The position numbers and the translations under genes are program-made. Below, piece by piece: positions 57,289 through 64,000 of a DNA stretch of 64,000 nucleotides (within the stretch, counting starts at the first letter, position 1; each line of letters opens with the position of its first letter). The notes below the pieces were generated by a model. It saw only the letters and a program-made list of their open reading frames with translations, was not told the DNA's origin and did not search any database. This stretch comes from DASUSH01 sp963785155. GTDB lineage: Bacteria > Actinomycetota > Thermoleophilia > Solirubrobacterales > 70-9. The stretch lies in assembly GCA_963785155.1 (NCBI GenBank), contig CAWAUB010000004.1, forward strand, positions 1 to 64,000, read 5' to 3'.

Positions 57289-58449
57289 GCGCCGCGGTCG
57301 CCCACGCCGAGCCCGACTGGCTCACGGAGAGGCGCCGAGAAGGCGCCTCTTTGGCGAGCGAGCTCGAGCTGCCCACGCAGAAGACGAAGGGCTGGGAGTT
57401 CACCGACCTCTCCGGCCTCGAGCTCGACTCATTCGAGCAGGGCTCGGCGCAGGTTTCCGGTCTCGTCGAGCTCGAGGGCGGCGCGATCGCGCTGCCCCTC
57501 GCCGAGGCCGCCGAGCGGCATCCCGAGCTGGTCAGCGAGCGGCTCGGATCCGTCGTCGCCGACACGCGACGTCTTCGTCGCCCGCAACGCCGAGCGCTGG
57601 CGGGAGGGCGTGCTCGTCTACGTCCCGGCGGGGGTGCAGCTGACCGAGCCGCTGCGACTCGAGATCGACGCCGGCGACGGGACCGAGGTCCATTGGCGCA
57701 CGCTCGTCGTCGTCGAGGAGGGCGCCCAGGCCGAGGTCTTCGAGCGCTACAGCTCCACCGGCGAGGGCCTCTTCGACGGCGTCGTCGAGCTGATCGTCGG
57801 CGAGGGCGGCAATCTGCGCTACGTCTGCGAACAGGAGCTCTCCGACAGCGCCTGGGCGTTCTCGACGCAGAGGGGCGTGGTCGAGCGAGACGCGACACTC
57901 GAGTGGATCGCCCTCGGCTTCGGCTCCGCGAACGGGAAGACCAGAATGGACACGAAGCTTGCCGGCCAGGGTTCCTCGGCCAAGGTGACCGGCGCCTACG
58001 CGAGCGACGGCCGCCAGCACCTCGACTACGACACGAACCAGGAGCACGCCGCACCGCACACGAACTCCGACCTCGCCTTCCGCGGCTTGCTCTCCGGACG
58101 TTCGACCGCGGTCTGGAGCGGCATGATCAAGGTCGACCGCGACGCGCAGCAGACCGACGCCTTCCAGGAGTGCCGGAACCTGCTGCTTTCGACCAAGTCG
58201 CATGCCGACGCGATCCCAGGCCTGGAGATCGAGGCCGACGACGTCCGCTGCACCCACGCCGCGGCGGTCGCGCAGGTCGACCGCGAGCAGCTCTTCTACC
58301 TGACCTCGCGCGGCCTGTCCGCGGAGGATGCGACGCGACTCGTCGTCGAGGGCTTCCTCGCCGCGCTGGTCGAGCGGATTCCCGAGGGCGACCTTCGCGA
58401 GCAGATCGCCGAGGCGCTCGAGCGCCGCACCGCAGCGCTACTCGCCTGA
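57285..58449 (+). CDS. sufD: SufD scaffold protein (one frameshift)
   Basis: TTG start overlapping sufB (TTGA). KTKGWEFTDLSGLELDSF is the SufD N-terminal signature. One extra base near 57,565 joins it to GVLVYVPAGVQLTEPLRLE, then NLRYVCEQELSDSAW, SDGRQHLDYDTNQEH, FRGLLSGRSTAVWSGMIKV and CTHAAAVAQVDREQLFYLTSRG. Restored length 387 residues. Length 1 modulo 3 supports a single insertion. The last 12 bases overlap a small convergent gene. Confidence 0.93.
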
Positions 58450-58566
58450 GGCGCCTTCCCGCCGCTGCCGGATCACGCTGACCACGATCGACCCGACGAC
58501 GATCAGGACAGGCAGCGCGTAGAGGATCCACAGCGCCCAGTGGCCGGCATGCGCGACGACGAGCAT
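58438..58566 (-). CDS. Small single-helix membrane protein
   Basis: 42 residues: MLVVAHAGHWALWILYALPVLIVVGSIVVSV followed by a basic IRQRREG tail. One membrane helix with the N-terminus outside by the positive-inside rule. Very similar small proteins (AHxxHWL...PVL...RRR) are frequent in actinobacteria. It lies 18 bases... downstream of znuB on the same strand, so it ends the zinc-uptake operon. Function unknown. Confidence 0.65.
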   Translation of the reverse strand: MLVVAHAGHWALWILYALPVLIVVGSIVVSVIRQRREGASGE

Positions 58567-58583
58567 GGGGTCAATTATGGCGA

Positions 58584-59426
58584 TCAGCGCGGCTGGGGGC
58601 GAACCACGAGCGTGACGAGGAAGGCGCTGACGGCGACGAGAACGATCGACGCGCCCGGCTCGATCTCCAGGTGCCACGCGATCAGCAGGCCGATCGGGGC
58701 GCAGACGACCGCGATCGCGACGGCAAGCGCCATCATCGCCGGGAGGCGCTTGGTCCACAGGCCGGCGGTCGCCGCCGGCGCGACCAGGAGGCCCAGGACG
58801 AGCAGGGTGCCGACGATGCGGAAGCCGAGGACGACGGCGATCGCGAGCAGGACGAGCATCGCCAGCTCGAGGCGCCCCACCGGCAGCCCGAGCGCAGCGG
58901 CACGCTGGCGGTCGAAGGAGAGGATCAGGAAGGGCCGGTACAGGAGCGCGACGACCGCGAGCACGCCGAGCACGATCGCGGCGCTCGCGGCGACCTCGCC
59001 GAGGCCGACGTCGAGCACGTCGCCGAAGAGGAATCCCTCGAGTTCCTCCTCGTCGCCCCCCGTGCCCGTGATCACGAGCACGCCGAGGACGAGCATGAAG
59101 ACGAAGGTGATCGCGGCGGCGGTCTCGTTGCGCACCCCGCCGCGCTGGAGCACGAGCGCGGTGCCACCGGCGGTCACGAGGCCCGCGCCGAGGGCGCCGG
59201 CGCTGATCGCGAGCGCCGACGGCTCCCCGCCTCCGGCGCCTACGGTCAGCGCGAACGCGACCGCGATCCCCGGCAGGATCCCGTGGCCGAGGCCCTCGGC
59301 GACGAGGGCGATCCCGCGCAGGACGACGTAGCAGCCGAGCACCCCGCAGACGACGCCGACGACCGCCGCGGCGAAGGCGCCGGTCCGCACCGCCTCGGAG
59401 GAGAACGGGTCGGTGATGAACTCCAT
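58584..59426 (-). CDS. znuB: ZnuB-like zinc/manganese ABC permease
   Basis: 280 residues, unbroken: FAAAVVGVVCGVLGCYVVLRGIAL, AEGLGHGILPGIAVAF and LGFRIVGTLLVLGLLVAPAATAGL are the ABC-3 permease signatures, with eight to nine helices. A loop with GTGGDEEELEGFLFGDVL carries acidic residues typical of the family. Six bases separate it from znuC. Regulated presumably by the Zur encoded upstream. Confidence 0.9.
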   Translation of the reverse strand: MEFITDPFSSEAVRTGAFAAAVVGVVCGVLGCYVVLRGIALVAEGLGHGILPGIAVAFALTVGAGGGEPSALAISAGALGAGLVTAGGTALVLQRGGVRNETAAAITFVFMLVLGVLVITGTGGDEEELEGFLFGDVLDVGLGEVAASAAIVLGVLAVVALLYRPFLILSFDRQRAAALGLPVGRLELAMLVLLAIAVVLGFRIVGTLLVLGLLVAPAATAGLWTKRLPAMMALAVAIAVVCAPIGLLIAWHLEIEPGASIVLVAVSAFLVTLVVRPQPR

Positions 59427-59432
59427 CGGCGG

Positions 59433-60179
59433 CTACCCGGCTCCGTGGTGATGGTGGGCGATGTCGAAGACGAGGTCGCCGACCCGCACGACCTTGCCGG
59501 CGAAGGTCTCGGCGAGGACCTCCTCGGTGCAGGTCTCGGCCGCCGGGCCGAAGGCGACGAGGCGGCGGTTGACGGCGAGCACCAGGTCGTAGTCGCGCGC
59601 GGCGCTGCGAAGGTCGTGGGTGGCGACGAGCACGCTGCGCCCCTCCGAGCGCCAGGTGTCGATCAGCTCGCTGACCCGGTTGGCCGCCGCCGCGTCGACG
59701 CCGGAGAAGGGCTCGTCGAGGAGCAGCAGCTCCGGGTTCTGTGCCGCTGCCTGGGCGAGCAGCGCCCGCTGGCGCTCGCCGCCGGAGAGGACGCCGAAGC
59801 GCTCGTCGGCGACGTCCTCGATGCCGAGCCGCTCGATCGATTCGGCGACGAGGCGGTGGTCCTCGTCGCGGAACCGGTCGAGCGGGCCGAGATCGCCGTA
59901 GCGCCCCATCCGCACGACGTCGCGGGTCGTGACCGGGAAGCCGGGCTCCAGGTCGAGCCGCTGGGGGACGAGCGCGACGCGGTCGGTCGCGGCCTCGATC
60001 CGGCCCGCCGAAGGCCGGACGAGCCCGACCGCGGCGGCGAAGAGGGTGCTCTTGCCCGCGCCGTTCGGCCCGAGCACGGCGACGCTGCGCCCGCGCGGGA
60101 TCTCGAACGTGATGTCCTCGATCGCGGTCTTGGAACCGAACCGGACGGTGAGCCCGCTCGCCGTGAGCGCCGTGCTCAT
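59433..60179 (-). CDS. znuC: ZnuC-like metal ABC transporter ATPase
   Basis: 248 residues from ATG 60179: LTASGLTVRFGSKTAIEDITFEI, Walker A VLGPNGAGKSTLFAAAVG, Q-loop ALVPQRLDLEPGFPVT, signature LSGGERQRALLAQAAAQ and Walker B LLLLDEPFSGVDAAA. An acidic/His C-terminus (FDIAHHHHGAG) could bind metal. The reading as given is in frame with zur upstream without a stop; see the rejected fusion. The order zur-znuC-znuB is standard; ZnuA is not in the window. Confidence 0.9.
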   Translation of the reverse strand: MSTALTASGLTVRFGSKTAIEDITFEIPRGRSVAVLGPNGAGKSTLFAAAVGLVRPSAGRIEAATDRVALVPQRLDLEPGFPVTTRDVVRMGRYGDLGPLDRFRDEDHRLVAESIERLGIEDVADERFGVLSGGERQRALLAQAAAQNPELLLLDEPFSGVDAAAANRVSELIDTWRSEGRSVLVATHDLRSAARDYDLVLAVNRRLVAFGPAAETCTEEVLAETFAGKVVRVGDLVFDIAHHHHGAG

Positions 60180-60616
60180 CGCCCGCTCGCAGTCGGGGCA
60201 ACGGCCGTGGATCACCACGTCGTGCGCGGTGACCTGAAGCTCGAGGTCGCGGCCGAGCCGCTCGATCGCGCGCTCGAGCGCCGCGTCCTCGAACGGCGTC
60301 AGCTCCCCGCAGCCCTCGCAGACCGCGTGGTGATGGTGCTCGCCGCCGGGCAGCGCTCGCTCGTAGCGAGCCTGGCCGTCGCCCGCGTCGAGTCGCTGGA
60401 CGAGCCCGAGCGCGTGCAGCCGCTCCAGCGCCCTGTAGATGCTGGCGAGCCCCACCCGGCGGTCGCGGGCGCGCAGTTCCTCGGCGATCTCGCCGGCGCT
60501 CAGGCAGCAGCTCTCGTTCCGCCAAGCAGCTCGACCACGGCGTCGCGCGCGCCGCCGCTACGGTGCCCCGACTTGGCCAGTTCGGCCCGCGCCATCTCCG
60601 CCCAATCGCTCGCCAT
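60176..60616 (-). CDS. zur: Zur, Fur-family zinc regulator (one or two frameshifts)
   Basis: Starts MASDWAEMARAELAKSGHR at 60616; after a break near 60,520 it continues SCCLSAGEIAEELRARDRRVGLASIYRALERL (DNA-binding helix; text shown in two parts of the same domain), then ERALPGGEHHHHAVCEGCGELTPFED and HGRCPDCE, i.e. the metal-site His/Cys and both CxxC pairs of the structural zinc. Its end is drawn at TGA 60178-60176, which requires removing one G from GCGGGCG near 60,182; without that it reads on into znuC. A Zur-type operator lies 22 bases upstream of its start. Confidence 0.85.
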
Positions 60617-60637
60617 CGCCGCCACGGTATCAGATAG

Positions 60638-61063
60638 ATGAGAACGATTATCATTATCGTCCTGGCCATCCTCCCCGCTTCCGCGCTCGCGGCATGCGGC
60701 GGCAAGCCCTACGAGGACGCCCAGGCGTTCGTCGCCGCGGCCAACGCCGAGGGGGCCGACCTGCGGCTCGGCCCGACGCTCTCGACGAACAACCCCGAGC
60801 ACGACGTCTACGCGCTGGAGGTCGGAGGCGGCGGCGGCCTGGCCGAGGAGGCCGACGAGGGCGGCCAGGCGCACCTGGGCGGCGGCTCGATCACGGTCAC
60901 CGAGAGCGAGGACGACGCGCGCCTCGAGTACGAGGAGTGCGAGTCGGCGGCGACCCTGCTCTGCTACCGCGCCGGCAACGTCGCGCTCGTCCTCGAGGGG
61001 GAGATCACGCCCGCGCAGCGCGCTCGGATCGACGCCGCGATCGAAGCGCTCGCCACCGACTGA
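60638..61063 (+). CDS. Small lipoprotein under Zur operator
   Basis: 141 residues: MRTIIIIVLAILPASALAAC with lipobox Cys at 20, then KPYEDAQAFVAAANAEGADL, a Gly-rich loop (VGGGGGLAEE) and two further Cys (EECESAATLLCYRAG) likely to form a disulfide. It is not a ZnuA: far too short and without a His-rich loop. Its first codons lie inside a Zur-type box, so zinc limitation probably induces it. Leaderless translation is likely because no Shine-Dalgarno fits between zur and this ATG. Confidence 0.68.
   Translation: MRTIIIIVLAILPASALAACGGKPYEDAQAFVAAANAEGADLRLGPTLSTNNPEHDVYALEVGGGGGLAEEADEGGQAHLGGGSITVTESEDDARLEYEECESAATLLCYRAGNVALVLEGEITPAQRARIDAAIEALATD
60639..60659. promoter_or_regulatory. Zur-type operator over the start codon
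   Basis: TGAGAACGATTATCATTATCG matches the actinobacterial Zur box pattern TGA-AA-GATT-TCATT-TC; seven of ten positions per arm are symmetric. It lies between zur (minus) and the lipoprotein (plus) and covers codons 1-7 of the latter. Binding would control both directions. Confidence 0.65.
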
Positions 61064-61072
61064 GGCCGAGCG

Positions 61073-62483
61073 CTACTGGTTCGCCTGGGAGAGCAGGTAG
61101 AGACCGAGCGACGTGAAGCCGACCATCAGCGCCAGCATCCAGTACTGGGAGCGCGCGGCGATCCTGGAGTCGCCGAACATCGCTACGGCTCGATCGTGCG
61201 CGATCGTCAGCGCCGCGGCGTGGCCGATCACGAGCGCGGCGACCTGGATGTAGGAGACGGCGTTGGCGCTGATCAGCTCGTAGTCGATCGGGCCCGAGTT
61301 GATGCCGAAGAAGTTGGAGCCGTCGCCGAGCGGATCGGTGAGCAGGTAGGTGAACTGCGCCTGCTCCTGGTAGAGGACGAGCGTGAAGTAGTGCGCGACC
61401 AGGTAGGCGAGGGCGATCGGGATGAAGCTGTGGGCGAAGTCCCGCGCCAGCTCGCGGGTCGAGATCTCGCCGATCTTGCCGCCGACGGTCCGCATGCCCG
61501 CGATGCCGGCGTAGAAGATCGCCGCCACGAGGGCGATCGTGAGGAAGAGCAGGATCGAACCCGCCAGCCGCAGCGAGAGGACCGGGCTCAGGCCGATGTC
61601 GACGAAGCGGTCGAACATCCAGCCCGCCGTCCCGTCGAGCACACCCTCCCGTGCCCCGTCGTAGGCGGTGCCGCCGATCGTCACGAGCACCATCGCCACC
61701 GAGCCGGAGACGCCCGCGACCCAGAACTTCGCCCCCGTCAACGCGCGGCGAATGCCAAGCCGGCCATCGCGCACCGAGATCGCGGCGAGGCTCGCGAACA
61801 TCGAGAAGTAGACCGAGAAGGTCTCGCCTCGCTCGAGCCACTTGTCGATCCCGAAGAGTGCCATCGCGCCGAGGGTGTAGACGGTGTAGAGGAGGACGGC
61901 GATGCGCGACGATCCGCGGCTCGAGGCCGACGCTGCCGAAGCCGGACTCGCCGTAGACCAGCTCCAGCCAGAGAAAGCCGATGAGGCCGCCCGCGGCCGG
62001 CCAGCGGCCGAGGCGCTCGGGGTAGGTGAGCGGCGCGCGGTGGGCCTGGCCGGCCACGAGGCTGAACACGCCGGCGAACGTCCGCGCGATCGCGCGCCAG
62101 GGGTTGAAGGCGCGGAAGACGTCGCCGAAGCAGACGCTCAGGAGCACCAGGCCGAGCCAGGCGGTGACGAAGACGAAGGTGATCGAGAAGTTCCGGTCGG
62201 GCGACTCGGTCCCCGAGAGGCCGCTCCAGACGGTGACGGCGAGCAGGCCGACGCCGATCAGGCCCGCGAGGACCTGTGCCGGCGGGCCGGTGATCGCCGC
62301 CGACAGCCAGCCCGCGGTCGGGCGCCAGCGCTCGTCCTCGAGCTTCGGCTCGCGCCAGAGCACCGTCAGCGCGACGAAGGTGACGATCAGGACGAGGGCG
62401 GCGCCCCAGGCGAACAGCCACTCCGGGATCGGCAGGTCCTTCTTGCCGACCAGGGCATGCGCAAGTACGAGTGGGAACGGCAT
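61073..62483 (-). CDS. Conserved 12-helix membrane protein (one frameshift)
   Basis: MPFPLVLAHALVGKKDLPIPEWLFAWGAALVL begins a protein of about twelve helices (text from the start; LVGKKDLPIPEWLF is the recognisable part). One extra base near 61,905 links VYGESGFGSVGLEPRI to YTLGAMALFGIDKWLERGE, and it continues with DFAHSFIPIALAYLVAHYFTL and ends QANQ. Similar actinobacterial proteins are often labelled 'fenitrothion hydrolase' in databases (from memory), a label I doubt reflects their role. Conserved His in helices (AHALVG, FAHSF, VAHYF) could bind metal. It lies 15 bases after a cupredoxin-like gene. Confidence 0.6.
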
Positions 62484-62498
62484 CGGAAGCGTTGCGCC

Positions 62499-62966
62499 TC
62501 AGCCTCGGTCGGAGACCGTTACCTCGGCGATCGGGACGACGATGTCCTCGAGCTCCATCTCGAAGACCCCGTCGATCGTCGCGTCGAACTCGATCGTCGC
62601 GGGCTTGCCCGGCGCGAGGTCGGAGAAGACGTCGTAGCCGTGCAGGTGGACGTGATCGGTCGTGTCGGGTGAGCTGACGACGATCTTTGCCTTCTCGCCG
62701 GAGGGGATCTCGATCTCCTGGACCCCGCCGACCGGCTGGCCACCCTTGACCTCGATCTCGGTGAGAGCGAACTCGGGCTCAGGCTTCGGTTCTGGCTTGG
62801 GCTTCGGCTTGTCGCCGCCGGAGGGCTCGGTGGGCTGCTCGGTCGAGGCGGGCGTGGTCGTCGTCGGCTCGTCATCACCGCCGTCGTCGCGCAGCACGAA
62901 GAACAGCACCGCGACGATGGCGATCGCCGCCACCAGCACTCCGATCCGGGCACCTCTCGATTGCAT
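62499..62966 (-). CDS. Membrane-anchored cupredoxin-like protein
   Basis: 155 residues: one N-terminal helix (IGVLVAAIAIVAVLFFVL), an acidic/Thr linker, a Pro-Lys spacer (GGDKPKPKPEPKPEPE) and a C-terminal beta-sandwich domain with IEIPSGEKAKIVVSSP, DHVHLHGYDVF and ATIDGVFEMELED. The HLHGYD text is typical of cupredoxin-like domains where one His is a metal ligand; there is no Cys, so a blue-copper site is incomplete. Its neighbours (YcnI and the membrane protein) suggest copper handling at the cell surface. Confidence 0.7.
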   Translation of the reverse strand: MQSRGARIGVLVAAIAIVAVLFFVLRDDGGDDEPTTTTPASTEQPTEPSGGDKPKPKPEPKPEPEFALTEIEVKGGQPVGGVQEIEIPSGEKAKIVVSSPDTTDHVHLHGYDVFSDLAPGKPATIEFDATIDGVFEMELEDIVVPIAEVTVSDRG

Positions 62967-62981
62967 CCGGGCTCCTTTCGA

Positions 62982-63021
62982 GAAAACCTCGGCGGGCGCC
63001 CGCGCGTTGCGGGCGCCCGCC
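62982..63021 (-). terminator. Strong intrinsic terminator between ycnI and the cupredoxin gene
   Basis: On the minus strand a perfect 13-bp stem (GGCGGGCGCCCGC and its complement, five-base loop, 62991-63021) is followed by GAGGTTTTC. It lies 32 bases after the ycnI stop, so much ycnI mRNA should end here and the cupredoxin gene may need its own promoter. Confidence 0.8.
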
Positions 63022-63052
63022 TTGCGGTTCTTGTTCTAGCCGATCGCGGCGG

Positions 63053-63778
63053 CTAGCCGTTCTTGCGGCTGCGTGCGAGGGCGGTCCCGCCCGTGATCAC
63101 ACCCAGCGCGCCGACTATCAGCGCGGCGATCGCGAGGCCGTCGGAGCCGCCGTCGTCGGCCTCGTCGGCCGCCTCAGTCGCCTCTTCCTCCGCGTGCTCA
63201 GCCGTCTCCTCGGCTTCCTCCGCGCCTTCGGCTGCCTCGTCCTCGGCGGCGTGATGGTCCTCAGCGGGCTCGCCGAGCGTGACCGTTGCCGCCGGGTCCT
63301 CCTCGGAGTCGGGCGGCTGGATCCAGCGCACGACGTCACCGTTGTCATACGTCTGGATCGCCGGGAACTCGAGCACGGTGCCCGCCGGCTCGTCCGGGAC
63401 GCCGACCGAGAGGCCGAAGTCACGGAACTGGCCGGGCTGGATCGCCGCAGCGGAGTCGTCGGCGGTGAACGTCACCGACGCGACCTGCTCCGTGATCTCC
63501 TCGCCGAACTCCTCGACGGGCTCGTCGAGCTTCTCGGTCTTCACCTCGCCCGTCCAGCCGTCCACCGGCTCATACGAGACGAACAGGAAGCCGTCGGGCA
63601 TCTCGACCTCGACCTTCTCGGTCGCGGCGTCGTCCTGCTCGTTCGGGACCCGCACGTCGAGCCGGGTGAAGCCTCCGGAGGGGACCTCCTCGGGCTGCAC
63701 CGTGACGTGGGCCTGGGCGAGGGCCGGCAGCGCGAGGCAGCCGGCGATCGCCGATATCGCGATTGTCTTGATCTTCAT
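63053..63778 (-). CDS. ycnI: YcnI family exported copper-binding protein
   Basis: 241 residues from ATG 63778 (AAGGAG ten bases upstream). Signal peptide MKIKTIAISAIAGCLALPALAQA directly followed by HVTVQPEEVPSGGFTRLDVRVPNEQ; the mature N-terminal His is the Cu(II) ligand of YcnI. WIQPPDSEEDPAATVTLG closes the domain (DUF1775). Then an extremely acidic Glu/Ala stretch with His (~residues 170-205) and a C-terminal helix (LAIAALIVGALGVITGGTAL) with a basic end. Copper trafficking on the outer face is the known family role. Confidence 0.9.
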   Translation of the reverse strand: MKIKTIAISAIAGCLALPALAQAHVTVQPEEVPSGGFTRLDVRVPNEQDDAATEKVEVEMPDGFLFVSYEPVDGWTGEVKTEKLDEPVEEFGEEITEQVASVTFTADDSAAAIQPGQFRDFGLSVGVPDEPAGTVLEFPAIQTYDNGDVVRWIQPPDSEEDPAATVTLGEPAEDHHAAEDEAAEGAEEAEETAEHAEEEATEAADEADDGGSDGLAIAALIVGALGVITGGTALARSRKNG

Positions 63779-63803
63779 TTCTTGATTTCTCCTTGTCTTG
63801 AAT

Positions 63804-64000
63804 TCACACAGAACGGAACGTCGCGGCCGGCGGAGGCCCGCGCCCTGCCAGCGAGTCGGCGATGAGGCGACCGCCGCGCGCGAACACGGCGGCCACGAGC
63901 TCACGGAGCGCCGGCGCCGACGGCAGCCGTTCGCTCCAGCGGTCCCGCAGCCGCTCGCGGAAACGTCGGAGCACACGCTCGCCCGGATAGCGGCCCGCGA
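63804..64000 (-). CDS. C-terminal fragment of an unidentified protein (runs off window)
   Basis: Sixty-four codons in one frame from the window edge to TGA at 63806-63804: YPGERVLRRFRERLRDRW, LPSAPALRELVAAVFARGG and a final PPPAATFRSV. Arg-rich helical text with normal bacterial codon use; it overlaps a less coherent frame. It ends 25 bases before the ycnI ATG, so the two are probably one transcript. Identity not recognised. Confidence 0.5.
   Translation of the reverse strand, partial: AGRYPGERVLRRFRERLRDRWSERLPSAPALRELVAAVFARGGRLIADSLAGRGPPPAATFRSV

Noticed and set aside
59433..60616. Zur-ZnuC fusion protein read in one frame
   Set aside because: The frame passes from HGRCPDCE straight into the znuC ATG without a stop. 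But the bases there are GCGGGCGATGA; removing one G gives CGG CGA TGA, a normal Zur end with an ATGA overlap. That is the same extra-G error seen in many neighbouring genes, so separate genes are far more likely.
6390..64000. Large bacterial segment transferred into a fungal chromosome
   Set aside because: The bacterial half has intact operons, bacterial start overlaps, operators and terminators, no introns and no signs of adaptation to a fungus; the join cuts genes on both sides. A chimera explains this with fewer assumptions, though read data are needed.
1..64000. CRISPR arrays, insertion sequences, prophage or integrase genes
   Set aside because: No regularly spaced direct repeats, transposase, integrase or phage structural text was seen on either strand; the only large repeats are the paralogous hydrolases.

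Overview
The window is a chimera of two unrelated genomes. Bases 1 to about 6,375 are filamentous-fungal: lower GC, short spliceosomal introns with GT..AG ends, and three recognisable ascomycete genes plus the first exon of a fourth. From about 6,380 to 64,000 the DNA is GC-rich, intron-free and operonic. Its content fits a soil actinobacterium, most likely class Thermoleophilia / order Solirubrobacterales (inferred from protein style: SufU-type Fe-S assembly, Rrf2 regulator, Zur-ZnuBC, YcnI, and a surface protein with an N-terminal membrane anchor followed by Gly-x-x repeats). The join cuts a fungal ORF and a bacterial ORF at the same point, so it looks like an assembly artefact rather than a functional transfer. 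|| Fungal part: a partial small conserved protein (minus), a GTPBP1-like translational GTPase with two introns (minus), LSM3 with three introns (minus), and a PPR-like mitochondrial protein of the ATP13/Aep2 type (plus) that runs into the join. || 6.4-44.2 kb: a very large surface-polysaccharide locus. It holds GDP-mannose dehydratase and GDP-fucose synthase, a further sugar epimerase, a WecD/WecE-like pair for an N-acylated 4-amino-4,6-dideoxyhexose, an asparagine-synthase-like amidotransferase, several GT2/GT4 glycosyltransferases (three in fused proteins), nine SAM-methyltransferase modules, three GT-C-like membrane proteins, a flippase-like protein, a Wzm/Wzt ABC exporter with a C-terminal cargo domain on Wzt, a polyprenyl-phosphate sugar transferase and an O-antigen-ligase-like protein. 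It ends with an operon of one small membrane-anchored protein and five paralogous exported glycoside hydrolases, the most distinctive feature of the window. || 44.2-50.7 kb: a MoaD-like sulfur carrier ending Gly-Gly-Cys with a rhodanese-ThiF activating enzyme, HtpX protease, a NarL-type two-component pair, a membrane protein and an acetyltransferase. || 50.7-58.5 kb: Fe-S assembly genes split into rrf2-sufC-sufS-sufU and rieske-sufB-sufD, separated by a seven-bladed exported propeller and a small lipoprotein. A perfect inverted repeat lies before the second operon and shares a decamer with the promoter of the sulfur-carrier operon. || 58.5-64 kb: znuB-znuC-zur, a lipoprotein whose start codon lies under a Zur-type operator, then a membrane protein, a cupredoxin-like protein and YcnI. 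|| Sequence quality: many bacterial genes carry single-base frameshifts, densest at 11.3-17.8 kb. Every gene with one clear break has a length that is 1 modulo 3, i.e. one extra base, which points to systematic insertion errors rather than gene decay. Coordinates of such genes span the intact reading from start to final stop.
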